The position numbers and the translations under genes are program-made. A stretch of DNA of 64,000 nucleotides, from the NCBI GenBank assembly GCA_947044405.1, contig CAMRHE010000169.1, positions 1,860,501 through 1,924,500 on the forward strand, written 5' to 3'. Shown here one piece after another: positions 22,212 to 33,269 of the stretch. This DNA is from Leptodactylus fallax. Its lineage: Eukaryota > Chordata > Amphibia > Anura > Leptodactylidae. The notes below the pieces were generated by a model. The model made no database searches and had not been told where the DNA came from. It saw only the letters and a program-made list of their open reading frames with translations. Position 1 is the first letter of the stretch. Each line of letters starts with the position of its first letter.

Positions 22212-22753
22212 TATATTGCATTTTGATTTTCTTTAAAGATTCTAAGACCCTTTGAAGATCCAAGTCTTGTGTGTATAAAGAGTGTGTGAATTTTCAGTTT
22301 CTTGGTATGTCTGAAGAAGAGAGCTAGACTCTCAAAAGCTTACTATCAAATATACTCAGTTAGCCTCTAAAAGGTATCGCCTGATTTCTTCACTCTACCA
22401 CAAGTTTGCAGCAAATCATTTTCCAATTCCACACCACCCATGCTGTCTAGAACATCCTCATAACAGAGAGAAGATAAGAGCGTCCTGACTCCAGTACCAG
22501 TCTACTATGTAACTATGTAACTATGATGTCTCTGCCACCCAATTAGAGCAGACAGACCTGTGGAATTTTGGTGATCACAAGTCCTTCAGACTTTCTAGCC
22601 ACAAAGACTGCACTTATAATGCTGGCATTATCAGTGCAATTTCTGCTTTAAAGCCCATTCTTTGTGCCAAAGCTGACACTGGCAGGGTCCTGTGCCTGAA
22701 CAGCCAGTGACCTATGCCTTACTAGGCATAGTCTGAGAAGCACTGGTCTAGTG

Positions 22754-24839
22754 TACAAACTTACCAAAGCTGAAGACTATTCAAACATCAAACATTACAA
22801 AGATGTTCAAACTTCACAAAATATTTGATTACAAATACCATACTTTTTTTTATAAATTATTCCATATATAAAATATTATTTAGTTTTTTATCTTATTTCT
22901 ATAAAGACCTTGGATGTTGTCATTGGAATATTTCTTTCTAATTGATTGAAAGATGACAATGGTTCTATTATTATTGTCTTCAAGAAGTGAGTCTTAGAAT
23001 GTCCGAGCTAGCTACATGACCTTGAAAGTCTGTATGTAATGTGTAATTTGGTATTGAATCGGACTAAAACTCTTACAAATGAAACCATGGAAACAAATTA
23101 TTTACTTCCCTGCAGACAAAGCTTAGCTAATACAAGGTTTTCATTTTTCAATCACACACTTTAAGTTGAAGAATGGAGATTAGTTAGCTGCCTGTACAAT
23201 AAGATCAATACCGCTTATTGCCAGTGCTTACAGAAAACTATAATGAAGGTATACATGTTGATCAACATTTATATTTATTACATGATGTCAGTGTTTCTTG
23301 CTATGGACCACTGAATACAATTATATTTAAGCAACATTAGAGATGCGAGAGACTTTCAGAAGTTGGTCATCTTTGCTCAATCTTTCATCTTTTGTAAGTA
23401 AAATGACACAAACTTTATCGGATGCTCACTCAGGTCTGAGGCAAGTACTAGATTTTAGTACATGCTCAAGCTCACACGAACATCACAAAATAAATGAAAA
23501 TAGCATACCTATGACTTCTTGCTAGTAAACATCTGTTATGACCTGGCATTGATTGTCCGACAATGTTATTAACCCCTTTCAGCATTTCAACAAATGAACA
23601 ACTCTCCAAACTGAGAACTGTTAGATGGGAACCTGGCAGCAGTAAATGCATGCAACACAGTGATCAAAACACATAAAGAACATCAAATAAATGCTGCCTG
23701 ATCCATGCCTGTCCTAGCCAAGAATAAGATCATACCACATTTCTGTTAACTTTTTGATGCATATCTTTAAAGGGTTGCAACTGTACAGATATTAGCTGTA
23801 TATCTCTTTTGATGAATCATTTTGGTTGCCATCTGATCTTTTTGACTTTTTTCCTAACATGAATCCATGCAAATATTGATGCCTCAGATACCTCTCCTGA
23901 CAAATGCAATTTAGTCAATAAAAATTAAAATAATCATTTGAGCATTTCTTATAACTCTGCATTGTGCTGATCTACGGTAATTAATTTGGTGTTGCCAATC
24001 CCCTTGTCGAAGGAGTGTGTCAACTCAACTGGTAGGTCACACAGCTATAAGAAAAGATGTACCAGAATTGTTATTTCATTAAAAATTCCTTTTGACCTAG
24101 GACAGGTGCATCTCCCCATTTCCTTTCCATGATCCATGGTTTGGTTCCCCAAAACCTTCTTTCCTTCTATGTAAGGCCTGTGGATAGGGGGCTAAGCAGT
24201 TCCATTGTACATATGCATTTGCATATTGTTCTTGTTAGGTTTGCTTTTTGTAGCAATATGACAAATGTAAACTGACTGCTGTAGTACATAGCAATACATA
24301 ATGCAAGTTTCATTATATTTTTGTGTCTTTCTCAGTAAGAAAAATATGGAAAAATGTCTACAAAATTGCATGCAACTCAATACAATTTTAATGTATCTAA
24401 TCAATAGTAGATTTCAATAATATATCTGAAAAAAACAGAATATATAAAAATGAAAAAAAAATGTTCTTAAAAGAATTCTGTTAATCTTTATGTTAAGTTA
24501 CAAGTTCCCTTGCATGTTATATTGTCAGTGTAACTTACTATTCTTTGTGTGTTTTTGATTTATTTGACATTTTTCTTTCCTGCTAAAACATAACTGTCAA
24601 GAATAACAATATTATAATCCCACTGAACTACACAATGTACTAATGATAATGTACATAAAGCATTTCATGCTGCTAGGCCCCATACCTCTGTGTTCTTCTG
24701 ATCAATCAATGCTTTCTTTATCAAGGCAAAACATAAACTTTTGTGGTTTGGAAATGTTAGAATCATAGTTATTTATGAAAGATTCTTTCTTTGGATAGTT
24801 TTTATCTGCAAATATGAACCTTTATCTTTAACCCCTTAA
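22754..24839. other. Unique AT-rich DNA, no gene recognised
   Basis: No transposon termini or coding frames. The stretch around 23040-23220 is complex and repeat-free and could be regulatory, but nothing decisive is visible. Confidence 0.5.
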
Positions 24840-24844
24840 TATTT

Positions 24845-24996
24845 AACAGTCTCATAGATTGTAAGCCCTTGCGGGCAGGGCCCTCTATCCCACGGTGCCA
24901 GTTGGTCACTGTTAGTATTGTATTTGTTTTGTATATTTTGTGTACTGTATGTAAACCCTCAAATGGAAAGCACCATGGAATTAATGGTGCTTATAA

Positions 24997-25036
<40 letters not shown>

Positions 25037-25045
25037 AATAACCCC
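24845..25045 (+). mobile_element. L2-type LINE 3' tail with (TAAA)n
   Basis: ATTGTAAGCCCTTGCGGGCA followed by GGGCCCTC and, further on, GTGCTTATAATAAATAAA is the 3' end motif shared by L2-like LINEs and the SINEs that use them in amphibians. The tail expands into a TAAA microsatellite at about 24996-25035. Confidence 0.75.
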
Positions 25046-25115
25046 TGTAGGTCCAAGCCATTTTTGGCCTCCAGAATCACAAAATAGGGCACACTCATGA
25101 AGCAAAAACTGCATG

Positions 25116-25170
25116 AAAAAGGCACAATTTTTGGTGCATGCCAGCTTTGCACCAAAAATTGTGCCTTTTT
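25116..25170. repeat. Perfect 23-bp hairpin with 9-base loop
   Basis: 25116-25138 (AAAAAGGCACAATTTTTGG onward) is the exact reverse complement of 25148-25170. It lies between the L2-type tail and the 3' end of the L1-clade LINE; the T-run of the right arm could be partly the LINE's poly-A on the minus strand. Confidence 0.85.
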
Positions 25171-27900
25171 TCAATTGTAGTTTTTATTAAAGTTTTTCAG
25201 AATTTACAAAAACAAGTAAACAGAAGTGCATCATGAAGTAAAAGTGAAAACAAAGAACACTCTCGCAAGGCACTTGCAGGGAGATGGAAAAAACAAGAAT
25301 AATCATATAATCATACATAGCACAGGTAGAATCAGAGGGGGACACAAGACAAGAGAAGAGGAAGCGGTATGTCAAGGGGGAGGGGGAACATATAACTCCA
25401 GGGAATTATATCATGGTAAGTCCAGAACGTATCACAGGGTCTCCATATCACCTGCAATTTCTCCTACTCATTATTCAAAAGGTCCGTCCGGTACTCCAGC
25501 AACTGGGACTCTAATTCTAGAGCACAGCTCCTCAAGAGCTGGAGGAGCTGTCTGCCTCCAATTTTACCCACTAGACATCTAGCTGAAGTGAGCATATAGA
25601 TTAAGAGTTGCTAGGTATGCTTACGTAGCCATTCAGAGTGTAAATTAAGCAAGAACATCTTAGAAAGTAAGGGGAAGTGTATGTCCACCACTCACTCGAT
25701 CAAATTCTGGACTTGGCTCCAATAGTGCTGGAGGAGGGAACATGACCAAAACAAGTGGTAAATGTGAGACAGACAGGCATCACACCTCCAACAGTTATTT
25801 GGTACAGCCGTATTAAAAGAGTGAAGAAGAGCTGGGGTATGGTAGCAGTGCATCAGCATTTTGTAAAAATTCTCCTTAAGCGTACACACTGGGAGGTCTT
25901 GGCCATCCTTCTCCATATCAGCGTCCAGGAGACATCAGAGAGGGACTCCCCTAAGTAACTCTCCCACTTTCTCATGTAGGGGTGTCTAGACAGCACATCT
26001 GGGGTAGGATCCTAAAGAATCCCATAATATCGGAGATAAGGCCAGCTGTGGGGGCCTCAGACTTACATATCTTCTCAAAAAGTGTAGGCTCAGGGGCTCG
26101 AGCTCCTCTAATAATGGTAGAGGCGAAATGGGAGATCTGTATGTAGAAGAATTCACTAGAGCAAGGAAGATTGAACCTAGACTGCAGGTCAGCGAATGGG
26201 AGGAGGGAACATGTCCTATAGTCCATAATATCAGCAAAACAAAACAAATCTTCCCTTTACCAGGGGCTCGCTAGCAACATCATAATCCCCTGTAGGAAAT
26301 TAAAGTGGAGTAGAAAAGCTATCATTGAGGAGGCCTTGGTAAAGAGTGGAAAGCAGGCTGTACAGGTGCGCCATACATCCCTCGTAAGGGCCATGGGGCA
26401 CAGTAGGGCAGTGGCCGGGGGACTATGGGGATCTGACCAGAAAAGGGAATTAGTATGATAGGGGCCAACCACAACTTTTCAATCTCCATCCACTTGGAAT
26501 ATGCCAGAAGAGTACATAAGACCAGCACCCATCGCAGCTGGGCGGCCCAGTAATATAGGACCAAATTAGGGAGAGGCCCCTCTTAGCCTTAGGGATCATC
26601 ATGACTAGCGCTAGAGAGCCTGTGTCTCCCTCCAGCGCAGACAAACCACAGAATTAAGCCCTGCAGAGAACAAAGGTCCTTAAGAGAGACCGGAATCTGG
26701 AGGGCCTAGAATAAGTAGAGCAATTTAGGTAGTATTGCCATTTTCACTGCGGAAATCTGGCTGAAGAGAGACAGAGGGAGAGCCATCCACCTAGTGAGGA
26801 CAGCTCATATGTGCCAGAAGAGTGGGGGGATATTATCCTGGTAGAGATGAGAGAATGACTTAGTAAGCTGAATGCCTAGATATTTTAAAGAAGTCTCCTG
26901 CCATTTATATGGAAATGAAACTGAAAGTCTGGATAAATAGGGGGAGTAGAATTTGAATAGGCATGGCTTCCGTTTGAGAAGTGTTAATCTTATACCCTGA
27001 AAGGTGGCCAAATTTTGACAAAAGGGCATGGAGATTGGGAAGGGTAATATGGGGGTTAGTGAGAGTCAAAAGTGTATAATCGGCAAATAACGAAAGTTTA
27101 AACTCCCGATCTCCCAATTTAACCCCACTAATGTCCAGATGTAAATGGAGAGAAGCCGCTAGGGGCTCAATACAGAGGACAATGTGAAGGGGAAATGAGG
27201 AGGAAGCATGAGGGAGTTCAATCCTAGCAGAGGGAGTAGAATAAAGACCTTTAACTGCCGTTAAGAAAGGGCCTCTAAGACCATACAACTCAAGAGTGGC
27301 AAATAGGAAAGGCCAACACAAGTGGTTGAAAGACTCCGCATCCAAGCTGAGCACCAAAAGTTCCCTCGTCTGCAAGGGACAAAACTAACCTGATCTTTAT
27401 GAATATGAGATGGGAGACAGATGTTGAGCCTGGAAGCCAAAAGTTTGGTGAACAGCTTGAGGTCGGTGTTCAGAAGTGCAATGGGTCTGTATTTTTTACA
27501 ATCCAGGTGGTCTCGACCTGGGTTAGAGATTAGGGTGCGGAAGGAATGCAAAATAGAATCAGGGATGGGGTCACCGGACATAAACAGGGATACAAGGTGT
27601 GGAATAAGTTCAGCTACAAAGACCTTGTAGTACAGATAAGTGAGACCATTGGACCCCAGTGACTTTGGGGAGGTCCTTAATCAATTGTGATATTTCTTCC
27701 ATGGATATGGGTTTGTTCGATAAGGCCAGTGCGTCAGAGGTGAGGGTAGATACGTAACTCGACCGCAAATAATGATGTAAAAACTTTGTCCTCTCCCCTG
27801 GATCACTGAGAAGAAAACTGTGCCTTTTAATACTTTCTCTGTCGCTCATAGCACATACTGAAAAAATGGACAGGACAACCAGGCCTTCCTGTTCCAAAAT
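25165..27900 (-). mobile_element. L1-clade LINE, 5'-truncated and inactivated
   Basis: Minus-strand ORF2 remnant. The 3' end (25165-25210) on the minus strand reads TTTAATAAAAACTACAATTG then A. Frames in order from 27900 down: a linker with ISQLIKDLP, RT motifs (YRPIALLNTDLKLFTKLLAS, SGVKLGDREFKLSLFADY), a region with YYWAAQLRWVLVLC and KWMEIEKLWLAP, and a C-terminal cysteine region CWRCDACLSHIYHLFWSC. All are separated by frameshifts and stops. The 5' half including the endonuclease is absent. No clear target-site duplication was found. Confidence 0.85.
25692..27897 (-). pseudogene. L1-clade ORF2 remnant (reverse transcriptase, C-terminus)
   Basis: The reverse transcriptase would make cDNA from LINE RNA at a nicked target. 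The palm is spread over two frames, 27581-27261 (YRPIALLNTDLK, HKDQVSFVPC) and 27375-26905 (LSLDAESFNHLCWPFL, LSLFADY), so there is a frameshift near 27300. The catalytic box reads FADY instead of the family's FADD, so a catalytic aspartate is lost in addition to the frame breaks. The C-terminal CxxC...H...C segment at 25916-25692 is the usual zinc-knuckle-like end of L1 ORF2. It cannot encode an active enzyme. Confidence 0.85.
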
Positions 27901-28599
27901 ATTACATATGCCTTAAAACGTCACAGAGTAATACTTGAAATAGTAACAGTAGTAATACCTGCTCTAGTTCCTACTGTAGCTGGAGTAGATTTCTGTCTTG
28001 GGAGCAGGGACTTTCCAAGATTATTTAGAGGCCTCTGCTTCAAAATTGTTTATTTGTTCAGTTTATCTTACCATCATTACAGCTATATTAGTTATTGGGT
28101 TTTTTCGCAGAACAAGTTATACTTTCTTAAAGTACCCATATAGTGTTTGATCTGCCTATTTTTTAATCTCTTCTTATGCATTTAGAAACCCTTATTTCAA
28201 ATTTACAACCACTTGTATGTTGACACTGTTGTCTCAGGGGTGTTCCTTAGTACTGGGCACATGACCTTTTCACTGTTTTTATTTCACCTGCAAAGCTTCA
28301 GCTCCGCTCTCCCCCTCCCTTCTTCACATTCACTGTCTCCTGTGCTAACCATGCATACCCAGCTTTATATGAAAGCGCGCAGCTCCATTATCACTTGTGA
28401 TGATAAGGACAGTGTCCATGAGAATCTGTGTATGTACAGAAGGCTAATATGCTAAAGTAGATGAATGAACCCAGGAGAGAGGGACTAGGGGACAACTTTG
28501 TGCATACTCTCAATGGCATTACTAAATCTTTTCCCCATGTTCTGTCACCACTGTTCATTAAAAGTTATATGCAGTGGGCAAAAAAAAAAAACATTGACA
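27901..28599. other. No gene recognised
   Basis: AT-rich unassigned DNA upstream of the truncated LINE. No terminal repeats or credible coding frames. Confidence 0.5.
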
Positions 28600-29220
28600 A
28601 AGGTGTCCATAGGCTTTAAGATTTGACATCAATATTAGATATATGCAGGTATGACTGTCGTGATCCCTGCAGATCAGTTGTTTCACAATGTGGCTCCCAG
28701 CATTGTGTACATAGTGGGACTTGCAGTGCATGCTTTTTATAGTGGCTGTTCTGAGCATTGCAGGCTGTTTTGAACACTGCAATGCTCATAACAGATGCTA
28801 GAAAAAGACAGTGTGTGACAGACAGCTGCAGCTTCTGTCATGTATACAAAGGTTGTGGCAGTCATTTCACTTACCTGATCCAGTGGATGACCCTCCTCCC
28901 CCGGATCACATGATCAGAAGCAGCACTTTTACTATAGTCAGCCAGCCTCCATAGCTGAGATCGGAGAAGGAGGGTGGGGGTGAATCAACCATGTTGTATA
29001 TAGTATGTGCTTGATATATCATTAATATGTCTGTACATGCATATAAAGGGGTTGTATAGGATTAGCAAAATATGGATCTTTATAACAATACCAGTACTAA
29101 AGACCATATAGCTAGGGCCAGCTATCACTGGCACAAGAGGAGTCCCTACTTTCCTTTAGAGTGCCACAATCACTCTGAATGCAGCACTCAAATGACTGCA
29201 GTAGACTTTGGGTCAGGAGC
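28600..29220. mobile_element. Fragments of GATCAGCTG-type and GGGGTTGT MITEs
   Basis: 28600-28790 shares CCCTGCAGATCAGTTGTTTC and GGCTCCCAGCATTGTGTAC-like words with 1750-1980. 29046 begins AAAGGGGTTGTATAGG like the TTAA MITE family. Boundaries are unclear. Confidence 0.4.
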
Positions 29221-29320
29221 TTCAAGTGATCAAATTTCTCAGCAGAGATGTAATATGTTAAAAAAACCTTTTTTCTCATATTGTTTCACAATACATTTAA
29301 GTCAAATTCATACAAACTAA

Positions 29321-29566
29321 GGCTAGGTTCACACCTGTGCCCCATCTCTGTTTGGGGTTTCCGTCCCCGAATCCGCTTAAAAAATTTGGAGAGAGAAGTC
29401 CTGCAAGCAATACTTTTCTCTCCGCATTTTTCCGCCTGTTTCAGGTGGAAGCTGGGCAGAAACTCACTGGACCCCATTATAGTCTGTGGGGTCCGCGGGT
29501 AACCGTTTTTTTAAGCAGATTAGGTTTCCATTCGGGGGGATCCTCAAACACAGATGTGAACCTAGC
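29321..29566. mobile_element. MITE with GGCTAGGTTCACACCTG termini
   Basis: GGCTAGGTTCACACCTGTG on the left and CAGATGTGAACCTAGC on the right are inverted. The flanks are TAA and TTA. The interior folds back (AATCCGCTTAAAAAA against TTTTTTAAGCAGATT). Probably Harbinger-type by its TWA-like flanks. Confidence 0.65.
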
Positions 29567-29830
29567 TTAAGAGTGGATTGTAGAGATATGGTTTCTGTTT
29601 GGCATAACATAACCACCTAGCCACCTAAAAGTCTTTATAACTTTGTTTCTTTTTTGTATCCACTCCTAGTTTCATTTGAAGTAGCCCTAGATTTATGGCT
29701 GGCCTCCTCTTTCAACTGCATGTGCATCCTCAAAATGTAGACACACTCGAATACTATGTTGGGAATAGAGCTGTCAGCTTCCTGCCTCACCATTCACTCA
29801 CACAGGCTACAAGCCACTTTTGGCCTAGAT

Positions 29831-31276
29831 CAGGGGTTGGCAACCCCCGGCACGCGTGCCAAGAGTGGCACGTGAGGCATATTTCCCTGGCACGGCAGCC
29901 CGAGTCCTCACCCAGCAGTTTCACTCGGACCGAACACGGCCGAAACGAAACTGCTATTATTATACTCGGGGGTCTCTTCAGACCCCGAGTATAATAAGCA
30001 GAGCCTCAGGAGAAGTGATGAAACATAAAAAAACAATGTAGTCACCATTCCTACGCTCCGCAGCCACTCTGCTCTCTTCGGGCGCTTCTGCATGAAGTCA
30101 GCGACAGCTGACAGGACCTCTGGGGTCATGTTTGGCGTCATTACGCATAATGACGAGACGTGACTCCAGAGACCCAATCAGCAGTCGCTGACGTCAGGGA
30201 GAAGTGCCCGAAGAGAACACAGCGGCTGCGGAATGGTAGGAATGGTGAGTACATTGTTTTTTTATGTTTGTCACCTCTCTTGGCCCTCCACTTATTATAC
30301 TATGGGGTCTGAAGAGACCCCACAGTATAATAATAGCTAGTGAGTGGTGACAATTGGAACATTATAAAAGTTGGAACATTATACTGTGTACAGGGGCCAC
30401 TATGGGACATAATATCTTGTGCAGGGGACACTATGGGACATATACTGTGTGCTGGGGCCACTATGAGACATAATTCCGTGTGCAGGGGCCACTATGAGAC
30501 ATAATACCGTGTGCAGGGACCGCTATTGGACATAATACTCTGTGCAGGGGCCGCTATGAAACATAATACCGTGTGCAGGGGCCACTATGGGACATAATAC
30601 CTTGTGCAGGGGCCGCTAATGAGACATAATTCCGTGTGCAGGGGCCACTATGAGCCATAATTCCGTGTGCAGGGGCCGCTATGAGACATAATACCGTGTG
30701 CAGGGGCCGCTATAGAATATAATACCGTGTGCAGGGGCCGCTATGGGACATAATACCGTGTGCAGGGGCCGCTATTGGACATAATACTGAGTGCAGGGGC
30801 CACAATGGGACATTATTCTGTGTAACGGTGTGTTTTCTGTATTAAGGATGTGTTTTTGCACAGAAAACACAGGCATTTTTTTTTTTGTGCAAAAATGCAG
30901 CATGTGAACACAGTTTTACATTGAAGTAAAAGTTCCAGTGGCCTAAGAATATAGCTGAATCCAGATACATAATGTGTATTCACCATAAGGGTGCTGCTAT
31001 ACGGTGCTCTTGGACACATACATTTTCCACTAATTGGGGACTGTACATGGACTTTCATTGCTTCTAATTGGAAAGTACAGGCACGTCCCAGGAAATAGTA
31101 GTAAACGCATGCGTCCTAAAGCATTTGGTGGCAGCACTTCTGTGTTATGGTTTGTGGTATATGACTTTAGTTTAGGGGTCATCAGCCTTACAATTATTGA
31201 CCGGCACTCCGAGTACCTCATCTTTGATTTTTTAATTAAAATCGGCACGCTGAACAAAAAAGGTTGCCTACCCCTG
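29831..31276 (+). mobile_element. Non-autonomous hAT element with long minisatellite
   Basis: CAGGGGTTGGCAACCCCCGG starts at 29831, and the right end GGTTGCCTACCCCTG finishes at 31276. The 8-bp duplication GCCTAGAT is perfect (29823-29830 and 31277-31284). It has two palindromes of the GGGGTCT/AGACCCC type (about 29965-29997 and 30292-30333) flanking a GC-rich core with TGACGTCAG, CCAATCA and splice-donor-like arms; then the minisatellite 30375-30815; then the right region shared with 7891-8715. No transposase is encoded. It is 1446 bp against 825 bp for its sister, mainly from array expansion and the extra region at 30830-31020. Confidence 0.92.
30375..30815 (+). repeat. Minisatellite array inside hAT 29831-31276
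   Basis: About 14 units of GTGTGCAGGGGCCACTATGG followed by GACATAATACC, period about 31 bp, with point differences such as CACTA/CGCTA that form higher-order patterns. Confidence 0.9.
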
Positions 31277-31700
31277 GCCTAGATTCTATGAGACACTAGA
31301 ATGGGCCCCTGCATAGGATGTTGTGAGATCATTGTGCTCAACTGTGCCATTATCAACTCAGCACAGGCATGATGATGTAAGTGCATTACTTGGGCCTGGG
31401 CAAGGATCCTTTTCCAGTATTCTCATAGGCTATACAACTAAAGAGACTGAGCAGCTCTGTTTATTGTGGAATAGATGGAGGTGAGTACTGTATTAGTTTT
31501 ATTATTTATTGGGCTATTAGACCTGTGTAGGGATCACTAAGGGGGGAATTAATAGACATCACTACTATAGCACTAAGAAGCTACTATTACTAAGAGGGGC
31601 ATTAAAGAGAAAATAAACTTTAAAGAGATTAGTAGTGTCTATCAGAAGTCCTCATGGCAGTCTTGGCTGGACAGAGAAGAAAAGAGAAAGTGAAGGACTA

Positions 31701-33267
31701 CAGTCATGGCCAAAAGTTTTGAGAATGATACAAATATTAATTTTTACAAAATCTACTGCTTCAGTTTTTCTAATGGCAATTTGCATATACTCCAGAATGT
31801 TATCAAGAGTGATCAGCTTAACAGCAATTACTTGCAAAGTCAATATTTGCCTAGAAAATGAACTTTATCCCCCAAAACACATTTCAACATCATTGCAGCC
31901 CTGTCTTAAAAGGACCACCTAACATCGTTTCAGTGATTGCTCCATTAACACAGGTGTGGGTGTTGATGAGGACAGGGCTGGAGATCAATCTGTCATGATT
32001 AAGTAAGAATGACACCACTGGACACTTTAAAAGGAGGCTGGTGCTTGCCATCATTGTTTCTCTTCTGTTAACCATGGTTATCTCTAAAGAAACACGTGCA
32101 GTCATCATTGCACTGCACAAAAATGGCCTAACTGGGAAGAGTATTGCAGCTAGAAAGATTGCACCTCAGTCAACAATCTATCGCATCATCAAGAACTTCA
32201 AGGAGAGAGGTTCCATTGGTGCCAAAAAGGCTCCAGGGCGCCCAAGAAAGACCAGCAAGCGGCAGGACCGTCTCTTAAAAGTGTTTCAGCTGCAGGATCG
32301 GGCTACCAGCAGTGCAGAGCTTGCTGAGGAATGGCAGCAGGCAGGTGTGAGTGCATCTGCACGCACTGTGAGGCGGAGACTCTTGGAGCAAGGCCTGGTC
32401 TCAAGGAGGGCAGCAAAGAAGCCACTTCTCTCCAGAAAAAACATCAGGGACAGACTGATATTCTGCAAAAGGTACAGGGAGTGGACTGCTGAGGACTGGG
32501 GTAAAGTCATTTTCTCTGATGAATCCCCTTTTCGATTGTTTGGAACATCTGGAAAACAGCTTATTCGGAGAAGAAGAGGTGAGCGCTACCACCAGTCTTG
32601 TCTCATGCCAACTGTAAAGCATCCTGAAACCATTCATGTGTGGGGTTGCTTCTCAGCCAAGGGAATTGGCTCTCTCACAGTCTTGCCTAAAAACACAGCC
32701 ATGAATAAAGAATGGTACCAGAATGTCCTCCAAGAGCAACTTCTCCCAACCGTCCAAGAGCAGTTTGGCGCTCAACAATGCCTTTTCCAGCATGATGGAG
32801 CACCTTGCCATAAAGCAAAGGTGATAACTAAATGGCTCAGGGAACAAAACATAGAGATTTTGGGTCCATGGCCTGGAAACTCCCCAGATCTTAATCCCAT
32901 TGAGAACTTGTGGTCAATCATCAAGAGACGGGTGGACAAACAAAAACCAACAAATTCAGACAAAATTAAAGCATTGATTCTGCAAGAATGGACTGCTATC
33001 AGTCAGGATTTGGTCCAGAAGTTGATTGAGAGCATGCCAGGGAGAATTGCAGAGGTCCTGAAGAAGAAGGGTCAACACTGCAAATATTGACTTGCTGCAT
33101 TAACTCATTCTAACTGTCAATATAAGCTTCTGTTACTCATAATATGAATGCAATTATATTTCTGTATGTGATAAAAACATCTGACAAACACACATAAAAA
33201 CCAGAGGGCAGCAGATCATGTGAAAATATAATATTTGTGTCATTCTTAAAACTTTTGGCCATGACTG
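31701..33267 (+). mobile_element. Tc1-like transposon, structurally intact
   Basis: CAGTCATGGCCAAAAGTTTT begins at 31701 and its inverse ends at 33267. The first 39 bases of the two ends differ at two positions. TA lies on both sides (31699-31700, 33268-33269). A single uninterrupted transposase frame fills the centre. The sequence resembles a Tc1 family I know from teleosts and lampreys (CAGTCATGGCCAAAAGTTTT ends). High terminal identity and an open frame suggest a young insertion. Confidence 0.93.
32074..33090 (+). CDS. Tc1-like transposase, apparently intact (338 aa)
   Basis: Nuclear DDE transposase that binds its inverted repeats and moves the element by cut and paste into TA sites. The start is ATG at 32074 (MVISKETRAV), preferred over the upstream in-frame ATG at 32041 because it matches the usual Tc1 N-terminus and sits in the context ACCATGG. 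Residues 1-120 form the paired-like double helix-turn-helix with the GRPRK motif at 55-59. The catalytic domain has D149 (FSDESPF), D241 (FQHDGAP) and E277 (DLNPIE), with 35 residues between D241 and E277, one more than the common DD34E spacing. It ends KKKGQHCKY then TGA. The length is normal for the family and no stop or frameshift is seen. The ORF alone does not prove activity. Confidence 0.92.
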   Translation: MVISKETRAVIIALHKNGLTGKSIAARKIAPQSTIYRIIKNFKERGSIGAKKAPGRPRKTSKRQDRLLKVFQLQDRATSSAELAEEWQQAGVSASARTVRRRLLEQGLVSRRAAKKPLLSRKNIRDRLIFCKRYREWTAEDWGKVIFSDESPFRLFGTSGKQLIRRRRGERYHQSCLMPTVKHPETIHVWGCFSAKGIGSLTVLPKNTAMNKEWYQNVLQEQLLPTVQEQFGAQQCLFQHDGAPCHKAKVITKWLREQNIEILGPWPGNSPDLNPIENLWSIIKRRVDKQKPTNSDKIKALILQEWTAISQDLVQKLIESMPGRIAEVLKKKGQHCKY

Positions 33268-33269
33268 TA

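Larger units (their letters stand above)
19965..22440 (+). mobile_element. Penelope-like retroelement, 3' fragment
   Basis: Contains the GIY-YIG endonuclease-coding 3' part of a Penelope-like element and a 3' tail with TCTGAAGAAGAGAGC, CTCAAAAGCTTAC and AAAAGGTATCGCCTGATT, words I associate with frog and fish Penelope/Neptune tails. The reverse transcriptase is missing, so the copy is 5'-truncated. The tail is split by the Tc1-like element 20645-22211. The 5' and 3' limits are approximate. Confidence 0.7.
18579..22745. mobile_element. hAT-type element expanded by nested insertions
   Basis: The left terminus CAGGGCTTCTCAAACTTTG and the right terminus, inverse CAGTGCTTCTCAGACTATG, match at 16 of 19 positions. 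The flanks are GTCTTGTG (18571-18578) and GTCTAGTG (22746-22753), an 8-bp duplication with one mismatch, as expected for an old hAT insertion. The original element was short; the rest is a TTAA element (19004-19921), a Penelope-like fragment, and a Tc1-like element within the latter. No hAT transposase is present. Confidence 0.7.
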
